Both the position numbers and the translations under genes were made by a program. Below the pieces are notes generated by a model. The model was not told the origin of the DNA. It did not search any database and saw nothing but the letters and a program-made list of their open reading frames with translations. A stretch of 64,000 nucleotides of DNA, taken from the NCBI RefSeq assembly GCF_025370935.1, contig NC_133501.1, positions 5,515,173 to 5,579,172 on the forward strand, in the 5' to 3' direction. The DNA is from Choristoneura fumiferana (Eukaryota; Arthropoda; Insecta; Lepidoptera; Tortricidae). Shown here in pieces: positions 18,400 to 31,500 of the stretch. Every line of letters starts with the position of its first letter. Position 1 is the first letter of the stretch.

Positions 18400-20080
18400 G
18401 CGCTCGCTCGACTAGATAGCGTCGGCGAACTTGTCAAATGCGGCAACAACCCGAGCCCGAGGCGAGTCAGTCGCGTTGCAAACTGTGCGTAAGGTGCATA
18501 CATGTACCAAATTTTTTGTTAAATTTTGGTCATAAACCGAAGTAAAATGCCAGTTTGCGCAGTGAAACTGTGTAAAAATAATACTACAAGAAATAAGAAG
18601 GACACTGGGATCACATACCATCAGTAAATATCGTATAATTTTGAAATTACAAAATAAAATAACATGAACCCTAAACGCCATTCTGTGTTGCCGCGTACAC
18701 AAGAATCAAATTCCCCGTGATTGAGATTTTAATAAATTGAATTTTATTGTTATCATCATTAAATGATGATACATTTTAATAACTTATTTTATTTAAGTAT
18801 CTAACGTAATTATTATATATACATAACCTAGTTCTATATTATTTAATGTTTATCTTTGTGATATATACACTGAAGGTGTATAAATTGTTACCCGACACTA
18901 TTTAATTAAGGGTGAATGTGTCTTAAAATTAAAAATGTTTTTCTTCTTCCCATTCAAAAAGCCCAATCAGCTGATTTACTTAGGTATTACGGGAAACGAA
19001 AAAAAAATTTTTTTTCGTATTTCTACCCATTTTCCTGAAATGTTAACTTTTTACCCGACTGCCCGAAGGAGGGTTATGTTTTTCAAGCGTATGTATGTAA
19101 GTATTTATGTATGCATGTATGTATGTATATTTTGTAAACAATTTTTTTTATGTTAGTCTTAATTAACCTGTACATTATATTAGGTTTAACTATAGGTGCA
19201 ACGTGTTATCTTAACTACGCAAAACTTCTTAGTTGTTGACTCAGTCCATGAATTTTTAGTAATAATTTTTAAATATTGAATGTCCTTAAATATATATATT
19301 TTTTAATTAAAATACCATTGATATACCTACCATTTTTTTAACAAGAAACCTACGCCTAACCTATACACAAACATCTTAATACATTCACTCTTAATTACTT
19401 CTTAATTTCTAAGTATTTCCCAAGACACATTTTGTAACCAGGAACTTAATAGACCACAGAATCATTTATTTTCCCAATAATTCGGGTAACAGTGGAGCAG
19501 CTGGCAACACAATTCGTCACGCACACTATAGTGCTATAGCATCCTTGCAAATTGTCTTACACCGTTCTTACGCACACTACAATATTGAGTTGCCGCATTC
19601 ACGAACCTTTTGTTTTTAGGTAGCGCGGTATCTAGTCGAGCGATCGCGCGAGACCAATCATTTATCTAAGAGTGACAGATTTCCTTTTAAATTCACTATT
19701 TGCAAAATTGACCCGATTTTTTTGAAGAAATCTTTTTATTATATTTTTTTTTGTAGAGAATTTTTCAAGTAGTCATATTTTGAACATGAAACTACCGTGA
19801 GATTCACTCATATTAAATATAATGACCCGGATAACTCACGTCTTAAACATATTCATATTATTTCGTCGTCTTAGTCATATTTTATAAGTTAGGCTGCTAT
19901 TTCATTTTAAACTACTAATATTCTCAAGTAGACTTAGGAATCTATCCAATATGATCTACGACTGTATTAAAGCCGTCGTAATAGAGCAAATTAGACATGT
20001 TCTCCATAATTTGCTATACTATTTTTAACGATAGAGCAAATTAGAGGAAAGGTGTGCAATTTACCCTACTAGTTGGTTAG
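18400..20080. other. Intergenic AT-rich sequence between gene 1 promoter and gene 2 end
   Basis: No exon with matching A or B splice sites. Contains AT runs and a TATGTATG stretch near 19085-19135. A pair of matching segments (GCGCGAGACCAATCATTTAT at 19648 and its complement near 18385) forms the ends of an inverted region about 1.27 kb long. Confidence 0.4.
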
Positions 20081-20084
20081 AGTA

Positions 20085-20540
20085 TATCGAATCACAGAGA
20101 GAGAGAGAGACATTGATGTCAAACTTATAACACCCCTCTTATTGCATCAGGGGTTAAATAAGTTTTTGGTAAAAATTTCATTTTTAATAAAAGCTTTTGT
20201 GCTGACTGTACCTTTTGGCGACTTCACTTGCATTGTTACCCAAACTGCAAACAAATGTGCATACCAAATTTCAAGTCCATGCCATTAACCGTTGAAGAGT
20301 TCCGTCCTGCGGAGATGATCCTGGCCAGACTACCAGGATGTCACTACCAGATTATTGTGTTGTCATAAGTATGCCACGAGACAGTCCGACTGGTAGAAGT
20401 GGGTCTAATTTAACTTGCAAGATTTCACCCGCACATAAATACATATATTTTATACATGAAACATACATTGCAAGTTAAATAAAAGCTTTTGAAAATAGTA
20501 AAATACTGAAATTTCAATTTAACCACTGGAGCTAAAAATT
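20085..20540. repeat. Noncoding repeat also present inverted at 54480-54830
   Basis: GGAGATGATCCTGGCCAG with TACCAGGATG, and the block AAGAGTTCCGTCCTG, match the reverse strand near 54640-54710. Inactive, noncoding. Confidence 0.5.
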
Positions 20541-20929
20541 CAACAAGCAAAACTGCGGGTGAAGGCTATATGTAAATATGAAATGAAATTATTGTAATTT
20601 TTTCGAGAATATTCTTATTTACTTATCATGAAATTAATTCAGAATTAATTACCATTATGTCTTAAATGTATGGTAATTATTACATGAAATATGAGTTTAC
20701 CATTCGATTCGGCGGCAGCAAAGAATAATATATGATTATCTACAGAATTGAAAATTTTCAACATTAAATACTTATATTTTTTTAATCATGCGCTAAGGCT
20801 GCGTGACCATTAAAGATCTGCGAGGATGTGTTGCGGCGATGCGAGCCATGTGTTTTTCATTAACCATGCGTGACATGCGGCTAGCGGGTCAGCTTGTAGG
20901 AGAGTAAGTAAACAATGAATTATCTGAAG

Positions 20930-21370
20930 ACTCGATTTATTCAATTAGGCTCCCCTGCAGAACGCGGCATGAGATCTCAGGGCGTAGGTTCGTACAAGTG
21001 GTTGGTTTAGGATTACAGAGGGCACTTCCCTGGGCCCGGGTGTTCAGGTGGCGTAGGTGGAGTAGCAGCTGGACGTGCTGGTCGGAAGCCTCTTGAGCAG
21101 CCGGTGCGCTGGCCAGGTGGCTACTGGAGGTGCAGACGTTGAGAGGACCTCGGAGAGTTCTACTCCGTACCGATATTAAGAAGTAAATTAAATAGGTAAA
21201 AAAAAACAGCTTAGGGCTTTTCAGTGCTGCTTTCTGCTCTTAGATGTACTCGAAGAAAGTAAAGCTTTCAGTCGAGCTTTCCTTTATAAAGGTCGTTGAC
21301 CTGCGATCAGCTGTCCGAATCAGCTGATCGACTACACGCCGTAAGACGGCGAGAGTGTAATTTTTTAATC
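20930..21370. other. GC-rich island of unknown nature
   Basis: About 430 bp much richer in GC than its flanks (CTGGGCCCGGGTGTTCAGG). Stops in all frames, with a CAGCTGATCG palindromic pair near 21310-21330. It could be a solo LTR or a promoter-like region, but I find no terminal repeats. Confidence 0.3.
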
Positions 21371-21779
21371 AGCTATAAATACCTACCTCAACTGTAACTA
21401 GACGAAAATTTAAGTGCTGTAAACCGATATCAAAACAAATTTTTAATTTAGAATTAACTACCAGAGCGTAATAAATTTTTGAAATATTTTCGAGCAGCAA
21501 TGTAATGCACGCGTACAATAATTTGATACGAGAGAGAAGTGTTCTGTGACAGCTGTCACGTCAACAAGTGCGACGTTTTGAACAAAAACAAAGTAGTATC
21601 ACGTAGTGATATATTGCGTGCTAATTAATTTTATAAGGAAAATAATAAGTATTTTTTTTTTACTAACACATAATAAGATAATTAGGTCCTTCACTAACTA
21701 CCCTTAAACTTAGAGGTACTTAGTATCAAAAATACACACTGTGTACCTACTTATACTTTGTAGTCATAATAATATGATT

Positions 21780-21905
21780 AAGGACGTCTTGTAGGCTTTT
21801 TTTAATCTTGATTTAAGGCTTAAACTGACAGTTCTTGTATGGATCTGACAGAACTTAGGCCCCTAAGCTTAAACCTAGATTAAAAAGCCTGCAAGTGGAC
21901 GTAAA
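21780..21905. mobile_element. Palindromic MITE
   Basis: Ends CTTGTAGGCTTTTTTTAATC and GATTAAAAAGCCTGCAAG face each other. A second copy at 54230-54350 is inverted relative to this one. Confidence 0.65.
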
Positions 21906-22501
21906 TCCACTTAAAGTTTGGAGTTGTGACAATTTTAAGGCCATTCCTTCATGGCTCATCTCCTAAGAACTGTTCTAACAGTGTATCGCTAATGTCTTCT
22001 GAGTTACGGGACAGAATTACATACAGTTAATACCTAGTTTATTGACCCAAATGCATCCACATTTCAAAATTGGACAACTTGTGATGACTAAGATCACAAG
22101 TAGACCGAAATAGAAGGTATCGCTGTCCTATACCCACGCGTATTTTTCACTTTGATTGTAGACACTTTTAAGTGTAAAGGGGTGCCCAAAATGAGAGATC
22201 GTTTGGTTTTTTGGAACTTTATATTTCGAGGCCGATTGCCTTGGAGCAGAGAAACAAACCTAAACTACCTTATTTATATTGATGTACGATACTAGCGCCA
22301 CCACATATTGTGTCTTATTTTGGAACTAATGAGGCGCATGGTTGCCAGCAGGCATTGATCATTAATTAGCCATCTAGTTCAGCAAATGAACTATGGATGG
22401 CGCTGTATCGTACAGTCAGTATACATTGCTAACGCAGCTTCTGGTTTATTTTATTGACGTCCAGTATTGACGTCTCTTTTAGCATTTTTATCTGCATATT
22501 T

Positions 22502-25500
22502 TTAACAGTCCTTTTCATCTCTTATGCTGCTGCTTTTAACTGCTTTTCCACCAGCATTGCCTACTCCAGAAGCACCACGAGAGTTTCCGCCACCATTGCC
22601 TCCTTTTGCACCTTGAACAACAGAATCATAATTAAAAATTGGCCGTTGACTATTGATAGCAGACTAGCAGTTTCAAATAACATAAATAACATCGCTGGCG
22701 CAGATTCCAATGAGGGTTTTCACAGAGGTGAAATATCGCTAGATGGCGTTAGTATCGTGAGGTTCGTTTGACGTTTGCTCGTGATTGGTTAAAAAACTAA
22801 ATGAGCCAATCGCAAGCAAACGTCAAACGATACTAACGCCATCTAGCGATATATTGCCTCTGTGAAAACCCTCATTAACTGAACGCCCGGATTGCTACGG
22901 TACACCACCATCTTGCTCGCTAATCCTGCCGTGAAGCAGCGGTGCTTGCACTGTTGTGTTTTGGCGTGGAGAGTAGGATAGAAGGTGAAATTACTGGCAC
23001 TTGAGGTATCCCATCTTAGGCCTATAGGTTGGCAACGCATCTGCAATCCCCCTGGTGTTGCAGGTGTCTATGGACGGTGGTGATCTCATACCATCAGGAG
23101 ACCCTGTTGCACGTTTGCCATCCAGTCGTATATAAAAAAAGGTTGCTACATCGGATATGTTTCCGCCACGAGAGATACGACTTACTGCAAATTTATGACG
23201 GGCAAAGTTGCCGGGAAGATGGTGTTGGCCGAAGGAAAAAGTTGGTTGAGAACCATTCGAGAGTGGACCAATCAAGAGGGCTGCTGAGAGCTGCTGTTCC
23301 ACTTCGCGAAGAACAAGAAGAAATGTTCAGAGTTGATGGCCAACCTCCAATATTAAATTATTATGCTTTGTGTAACTTCAGTAGGTACCTATCTACTTGT
23401 ATTATTATAAGGTCACAAAATGTATTTGCAAGCACATTTATGTTTAAAAGCAAAAAATATTACATTGTGTCTTAAGGGCAGTAAATAAGGAATTACCGAA
23501 CGAGCGTCTATAAATAGCGCCCGAAATAGATGTTTTTCATCACATTTGTGAGTAAAATTATGTATTTGTAAGTTTGTAATATACTGTTTTGCCAAAATTC
23601 CCATACCGCTCGTGCCTGGACCACCTGGCTGACCTGGTGATAAATCTGTAAGACTTTTATACGAGCAATTCTTCCATATTTATTTACCAACCAAAAGGTT
23701 AGTAAAATAAGGTTCCGTACCCAAAGGGTGCCAACGGGACCCTATTACTGAGACTCCTCTGTCTGTCTGTCGCTCCGTCCGTCTGTCACAGGGCTCTATC
23801 TCTTGAGCTCCGCGGCTAGCCGCAGAACACGCAACCAACTCATAACGTCCTTATTCGAGAGAGAGAGAGAGAGAGGTGTTACATGTTTTACCGCTGTGTG
23901 TCTGCCTGTGGCATCGTAGCTCTGAAACGGGTGGACCGATTTGAATGCGGCTTTTTTATTTGCAAGCAGGTTTTCTAGAGATGGTTCTCAGATATGTTTC
24001 ATCAAAATCGGTTCAACCGTTTTTGAGATATAGAACTTTGTAGTGACAAAGTCAAGGGTTTTCCAAGTTTTTGTAGGTTAGGTTATAGTTCATTAGTTTA
24101 TCATATTATTATTTACCTTCTGAACTCTCGGTGGCGATTTTGCTCTTATTCGACTTGCGCGAGCTAGATCTTTGGTCACCACTGTTGACATCATTGGTTA
24201 CAGCTCCCGAACCATCCTTAAAAAAAGAATAGTTTTTAGTCCCCGACGCAAAAAGAGGGGTGTTATAAGTTTGACCGCTATGTGTGTCTGTGTGTCTGTC
24301 TGTGGCACCGTAGGTTTTAAACGGGTGGACAGATTTGAATGCAGTTTTTTTAATGGTAAGCAAGTTTTCTAGCGATGGTTCTTAGACATGTTTTATCAAA
24401 ATCGGTTTAGCCGTTTTTGAGATATTGAAGTTTGAAGTGACAAAGTCGGGGGTTTCCTAACTTTCTGTTGGTAAGGTTAGGTTAGGTTATATCTATATCT
24501 CTGATAACACCAAAATGCGTAAAATATACAAGGGTTTTTTTGTGCGACAATTTTTAGCACGGCGTGACGTCACGCTGATCTTTCATCATCATCCCAGCCT
24601 GTATACGTCCTACTGCTGGGCACAGGCCTCTTCTCAGCATGAGAGGGTTTGGGTTAGCAATGCTAACGCAGCTTCTGGTTTATTTTATTGACGTCCAGCA
24701 TTGACGTCTCCTTTAGCATTTTTATCTGCATATTTTTAATAGTCCTTTTCGTCTCTTATGCTGCTGCTCTTAACTGCTTTTCTACCAGCATTGCCTACCT
24801 CAGAAGCATCATCATCATCATCACGAGAGTTTCCGCCACCACTGCCTCCGTTTGCACCTTGAACAACAGAATCATAATTAAAAATTGGCCGTTGACTATT
24901 GATAGCAGACTAGCAGTTTCAAAAAACATAAATAACATCGCTGGCGCAGATTCCAATGAGGGTTTTCACGGCGGTGAAATATCGCTAGATGGCGTTAGTA
25001 TCGTGAGGTTCGTTTGACGTTTGCTCGTGATTGGTTAAAAAACTAAATGAGCCAATCGCAAGCAAACGTCAAACGATACTAACGCCATCTAGCGAAATAT
25101 TGCCTCTGTGAAAACCCTCATTAACTGAACGCCCGGATTGCTACGGTACACCACCATCTTCCTCGCTAATCCTGCCGTGAAGCAGCAGTGCTTGCACTGT
25201 TGTTTTTTGGAGTGGAGAGTAAGACAGCCGGTGAAATTACTGGCACTTGAGGTATGCCATCTTAGGCCTATAGGTTGGCAACGCATCTGCAATCCCCCTG
25301 GTGTTGCAGGTGTCTATGGACGGTGGTGATCTCATACCATCAGGAGACCCTGTTGCACGTTTGCCATCCAGTCGTATATAAAAAAAGGTTGCTACATCGG
25401 ATATGTTTCCGCCACGAGAGATACGACTTACTGCAAATTTACGACGGGCAAAGTTGCCGGGAAGATGGTGTTGGCCGAAGGAAAAAGTTGGTTGAGAAAC

Positions 25501-28500
25501 ATTCGAGAGTGGACCAATCAAGAGGGCTGCTGAGAGCTGCTGTTCCACTTCGTGAAGAACAAGAAGAAATGTTCAGAGTTGATGGCCAACCTCCAATATT
25601 AAATCATTATGCTTTGTGTAACTTCAGTAGGTACCTATCTACGTGTATTATTTTAAGGTAACAATATAGTTATTTGTGTCACAAGGGAGCAAAATGGTTT
25701 ATTTGCGTCGAGGGCGTACATTGAATCCAGGATGTAGCGAAGGATTTTACAATAGAATCCTGAGCGTAGCGAGGGATTCTAAAGTAGAATCCTGAGCGTA
25801 ATGAGGGATTCAAGTGTTAACGCCCAAGATGAAAATAATTTTGCTCCCGAGTTGCTCATACAACTTTTCACACCGAGCATTAAGAAACTTGAAAAAAAAA
25901 ATTCTAAATATTATTAAAGAACAACCAGCATAGAAAATGGCGTGGCTTTACAATTATCAACTTCAAAAAATGGCATTTGTTATAAAATACTTAGAAAAGC
26001 CTTGAACAGAAAAGTTGCACTTTGCTCCTTCTCGTCAGGGAGGAAAAGTTACTTTTCTGAAGGAGAGTTGTGAAAAATGTATTTGCATGCATATTTATGT
26101 TTAAAAGCAAAAAATAGTACATTGTGTCTTAAGGGCAGTAAATAAGGAATTACGAACGAGAGTCTATCAGAAGCCCGAAATAGATGTTTTTCATCACATT
26201 TGTGAGTAAAATTATGTATTGTAAATTTGTAATACTGTTTTGCCAAAATTCCCATAATTCCCATACCGCTCGCGCCTGGGCCACCTGGCTGACCTGGTGA
26301 TAATTCTCTAAGACTTTTATACGAGCAATTCTTCCATATTTATTAACTAACCAAAAGGTTAGTAAAATAGGGTTCCGTACCCAAAGGGTGCCAACGGGAC
26401 CCTATTACTGAGACTCCTCTGTCTGTCTGTCGCTCCGTCCGTCTGTAACAGGGCTCTATCTCTTGAGCTCCGCGGCTAGCCGCAGTACACGCAACAACTC
26501 ATAACGTCCTTGGGCGTTATACGCAATAAAAAGGCCCTTGGGCACAAAACAGATAAGTACAGATTTCAATCTACATACAAAGTGCGCTCGAGCAACGCAC
26601 ACATAGACAATGCTCACGGAAACGAAATCTCGGACCGGTTGGAACCAGTGCGAGCGCGAGTGCCATCCGCTTGCGACACGCGTCTGTGAACTTTTTTGTG
26701 CAATAATGGAGAATGCGAATTTATTACACTTTTAAATATAATAATCGTGCATTTCGCCAATGTCGAAATCGTCGCAAGATATTTTCTGTCACAAGTTGGT
26801 AATATAATAATGACATTAACATTAAAATATTTTAGTTATTACTAATTTATATTTCCATTCTTCCTGTTTAATTCTCAACAATAAGGAGCTGTTAAACCAT
26901 TCATTGATTAGTGTTAACTCGCGGTTAGGTGTGATGCCGTCTCTATTTGTTTTGTTCGAATAGACGGAGACGGCATCACATTTAACTGCAGTTAACACTA
27001 ATCAATGGATGGTGAAACAGCCCCTTAATGCGTAGACGCTCAGACACGGCGGATAGTCCCGGCTCAGCTTTGGTGTAGGTGTAATATTAATAGAATAAAG
27101 GAAGAGGGGGGGGGGATTGTCTACATTACACAGTGTTTAGGGGTTAGTTTCCAGATGTTAAACACATCATCATCATCAGTGTCTAACATCTGGTAGCATT
27201 AGTGAATGGTAGTGTTGCTCTGATGATGAGCTTTGAGTGCGAAACGCGTCAGTGTGGTTGTAGTAATAGAGAGAGAGAGAAAGGGGTGTTGTATGATTTA
27301 CCGCCGTATGTGTCTGTGTGTCTGCGTAGCTATCAAACGGGTGGACCGATTTGAATGCGGCTTTTTTTATTTCCAAGCAGGTTTTCTAGAGATGGTTCCC
27401 AGATATGTTTCATCAAAAGCGGTTCAGCGGTTTTTGAGATATTGAACTTTGAAGTGACAAAGTCAGGGGTTTTCCAAGTTTTTATTAGTTAGGTTATAGT
27501 TCATTAGTTTATCATATTTACCTGCTGCGCCGGCACTCGGTTGATGGCTTGACCTATCACTTTGGTCACCACTGTTGTCATCATTGGTTACAGCTCCCGA
27601 ACCACCCTTAAAAAAAGATTAGTTTTTAGTCCCCGACGCAAAAAGAGGGGTGTTATAAGTTTGACCGCTATGTGTGTCTGTGTGTCTGTCTGTGGCACCG
27701 TAGCTCTTAAACGGGTGGATCGATTTAAATGCGGTTTTTTTAATAATAAGCAGGTTTTCTAGCGATGGTTCTTAGACATGTTTTATCAAAATCGGTTTAG
27801 CCGTTTTTGAGATATTGAACTTTGAAGTGTCAAAGTCGGGGGTTTCCCAACATTCTGTTGGTTAGGTTAGGTTAGGTTATATCTAGGTATATGTCTGGTA
27901 ACACCAAAATGCGTAAAATATACAAGGGTTTTTTTGTGCGACAATTTTTAGCACGGCGTGACGTCACGCTGATCTTTCATCATCATCCCAGCCTGTATAC
28001 GTCCTACTGCTGGGCACAGGCCTCTTCTCAGCATGAGAGGGTTTGGGTTAGCAATGCTAACGCAGCTTCTGGTTTATTTTATTGACGTCCAGCATTGACG
28101 TCTCCTTTAGCATTTTTATCTGCATATTTTTAATAGTCCTTTTCGTATCTTATGCTGCTGCTCTTAACTGTTTTTCTACCAGCATTGCCTACCTCAGAAG
28201 CATCATCATGAGAGTTTCCGCCACTACTGCCTCCGCTTGCACCTTGAACAGAATCATAATTAAAAATTGGTCGTTGACTATTAATAGCAGACTAGCAGTT
28301 TCAAATAACATAAATAACATCGCTGGCGCAGATTCCAATGAGGGTTTTCACGGCGGTGAAATATCGCTAGATGGCGTTAGTATCGTGAGGTCCGTTTGAC
28401 GTTTGCTCGTGATTGGTTAAAAAACTAAATGAGCCAATCGCAAGCAAACGTCAAACGTCAAACGATACTAACGCCATCTAGCGATATATTGCCTCTGTGA

Positions 28501-31500
28501 AAACCCTCATTAACTGAACGCCCGGATTGCTACGGTACACCACCATCTTGCTCGCTAATCCTGCCGTGAAGCAGCAGTGCTTGCACTGTTGTGTTTCGGC
28601 GTGGAGAGTAAGACAGCCGGTGAAATTACTGGCACTTGAGGTACCCCATCTTAGGCCTATAGGTTGGCAACGCATCTGCAATCCCCCTGGTGTTGCAGGT
28701 GTCTATGGACGGTGGTGATCTCATACCATCAGGAGACCCTGTTGCACGTTTGCCATCCAGTCGTATATAAAAAAACCGGCCAAGAGCGTGTCGGACACGC
28801 CCAAAATAGGGTTTCGTAGCCATTACAAAACAATTAAGTAATATTTTTCTAAGGATTTCGTATTTTATACGGAATCTTTCAAGTTTAGGTATATTTTATA
28901 CCTTAAGCCGCTATTTACTCATAAACTACTGATAATTCTCAAGCAAACTTAGCCGTTATAGTTTTTCTTGAAAGTTTGATATACCTAAAACCATCCTGAT
29001 TTTTTTCCACTCACCGGTTTAGATTTGAGAGGGGGAAAGACGCTCGATTTTTATGAAAATTTGCACTTTAAAGTGGAATATTTCGCAAACAAATCACTGA
29101 ATCGAAAAATCGTCTCAGCAACCCCCTAACGGTTTAAAAAGACCAAGCCAATGATAGCCCACACTAAAGCGTTGGATGAGAAAAAAAAAATCACCCCCAC
29201 TTTACGTCTATTTTTGAATTTTTAAATAAAAAAAAATAGTTAATTTTGTCTTAAGGGCAGTAAATAAGGAATTACGAACGAGAGTCTACCAGAAGCCTGA
29301 AATGGATGTTTTTCAACGCATTTGTGAGTAAAATTATGTATTTGTAAATTTGTAATACTGTTTTGCCAAAATTCCCATAATTCCCATACCGCTCGCGCCT
29401 GGGCCACCTGCCTGACCTGGTGATAAATCTCTAAGGCTTATACGAGCAATTCTTCCATGTTTATTAACTTACCAAAAGTTTACTAAAATAGGGTTCCGTA
29501 CCCAAAGGGTGCCAACGGGACCCTATGACTGAGACTCCTCTGTCTGTCTGTCGCTCCGTCCGTCTGTCACAGGGCTCTATCTCTTGAGCTCCGCGGCTAG
29601 CCGCAGTACACGCAACAACTCATAACGTCCTTAGGCGTTATACGCAAATAAAAAGGCCCTTGGGCACAAAACAGATAAGCACAGAATTCAATCTACATAT
29701 AAAGTGCGCTCGAGCAACGCACACATAGACACTGCTCACGGAAACGAAATCTCGGACCGGTTGGGACCAGTGCGAGCGCGAGTGCCATCCGCTTGCGACA
29801 CGCGTCTGTGAACTTTTTTGTGCAATAATGGAGAATGCGAATTTATTACACTTTTAAATATAATATTCGTGCATTTCGCCAATGTCGAAATCGTCGCAAG
29901 ATATTTTCTGTCACAAGTTGGTAATATAATAATGACATTAACATTAAAATATTTTAGTTATTACTAATTTATATTTCCATTAAAATTATTATTATTATTT
30001 TTCCCGTTTAATTCTCAACAATAAGGGGCTGTTTCACCATCCATTGATTAGTGTTAACTCGCGGTTAGGTGTGATGCCGTCTCTATTTGTTTTGTTCGAA
30101 TAGACGGAGACGGCATCACATTTTTTGTTGAGTTTCTTGCCGGATTCTTCTCAACAGAGGTTTTTCCGAACCGGTGGTAGATTTTTTTTTGACATTCATA
30201 AGTGCTTGTTATAGCCTAAATTGAATAAAGATATTTTGACTTTGACTTTGACATTTAATCGTTGGTTAACGCTAATCAACGGATGGTGAAACAGCCCCTA
30301 AATCAAACAACTAGATACGAGTGCCACCCACTACCACGATAATTTTTTGTGCATAACCCATAGTTGGTAACCCCAGAGCGTCCGCCGAGCGTAGGTATGA
30401 AAAGTGAAGTACATACCTACATGATATTGACTTCTGTACCTTTCTGTTTTGTGCCTTGGGTTTTATTCAGAGGTTGCGACCAAGTTAGCCTGCATGTTAC
30501 GACAGTGTGATGAAAAGGCACCACAAGAAAAAGAACATCACCGTTCAAACAGGAAACGGTGGGATAAAAGGAAGAAGTGCCTCATCTGTCGGTATTAGGA
30601 GATTTAGGGGCTGTTTCACCATCCATTGATTAGTGTTAACTGACGGTTAAATGTGATGCCGTCTTCATTTGTTTTATTCAAGTTAACACTAATCAATGGA
30701 TGGTGAAACAGCCCCTTAATGCGTAGACGCTCAGACACGGCGGATAGTCCCGACTCAGCTTTGGTGTAGGTGTAATATTAATAGAATAAAGGAAGAGGGG
30801 GGGACTGTCTACATTACACAGTGTTTAGGGGTTAGTTTCCAGATGTTAAACACATCATCATCATCAGTGTCTAACATCTGGTAGCAATAGTGAATGGTAG
30901 TGTTGCTCTGATGATGAGCTTTGAGTGCGAAACGCGTCAGTGTGGTTGTAGTAATAGAGAGAGAGAGAAAGGGGTGTTGTATGATTTACCGCCGTATGTG
31001 TCTGTGTGTCTGCGTAGCTATCAAACGGGTGGACCGATTTGAATGCGGCTTTTTTTATTTCCAAGCAGGTTTTCTAGAGATGGTTCCCAGATATGTTTCA
31101 TCAAAAGCGGTTCAGCGGTTTTTGAGATATTGAACTTTGAAGTGACAAAGTCAGGGGTTTTCCAAGTTTTTATTAGTTAGGTTATAGTTCATTAGTTTAT
31201 CATATTTACCTGCTGCGCCGGCACTCGGTTGATGGCTTGACCTATCACTTTGGTCACCACTGTTGTCATCATTGGTTACAGCTCCCGAACCACCCTTAAA
31301 AAAAGATTAGTTTTTAGTCCCCGACGCAAAAAGAGGGGTGTTATAAGTTTGACCGCTATGTGTGTCTGTGTGTCTGTCTGCGGCACCGTAGGTCTTAAAC
31401 GGGTGGACAGATTTGAATGCAGTTTTTTTTAACTGTAAGCAAGTTTTCTAGCGATGGTTCTTAGACATGTTTTATCAAAATCGGTTAAGCCGTTTTTGAG

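Noticed and set aside
22454..22771. Plus-strand ORFs MTSSIDVSFSIF... at 22.5, 24.7 and 28.1 kb
   Set aside because: They are antisense to A exons of gene 2 and repeat only because the module is duplicated. The minus strand has the splice sites.
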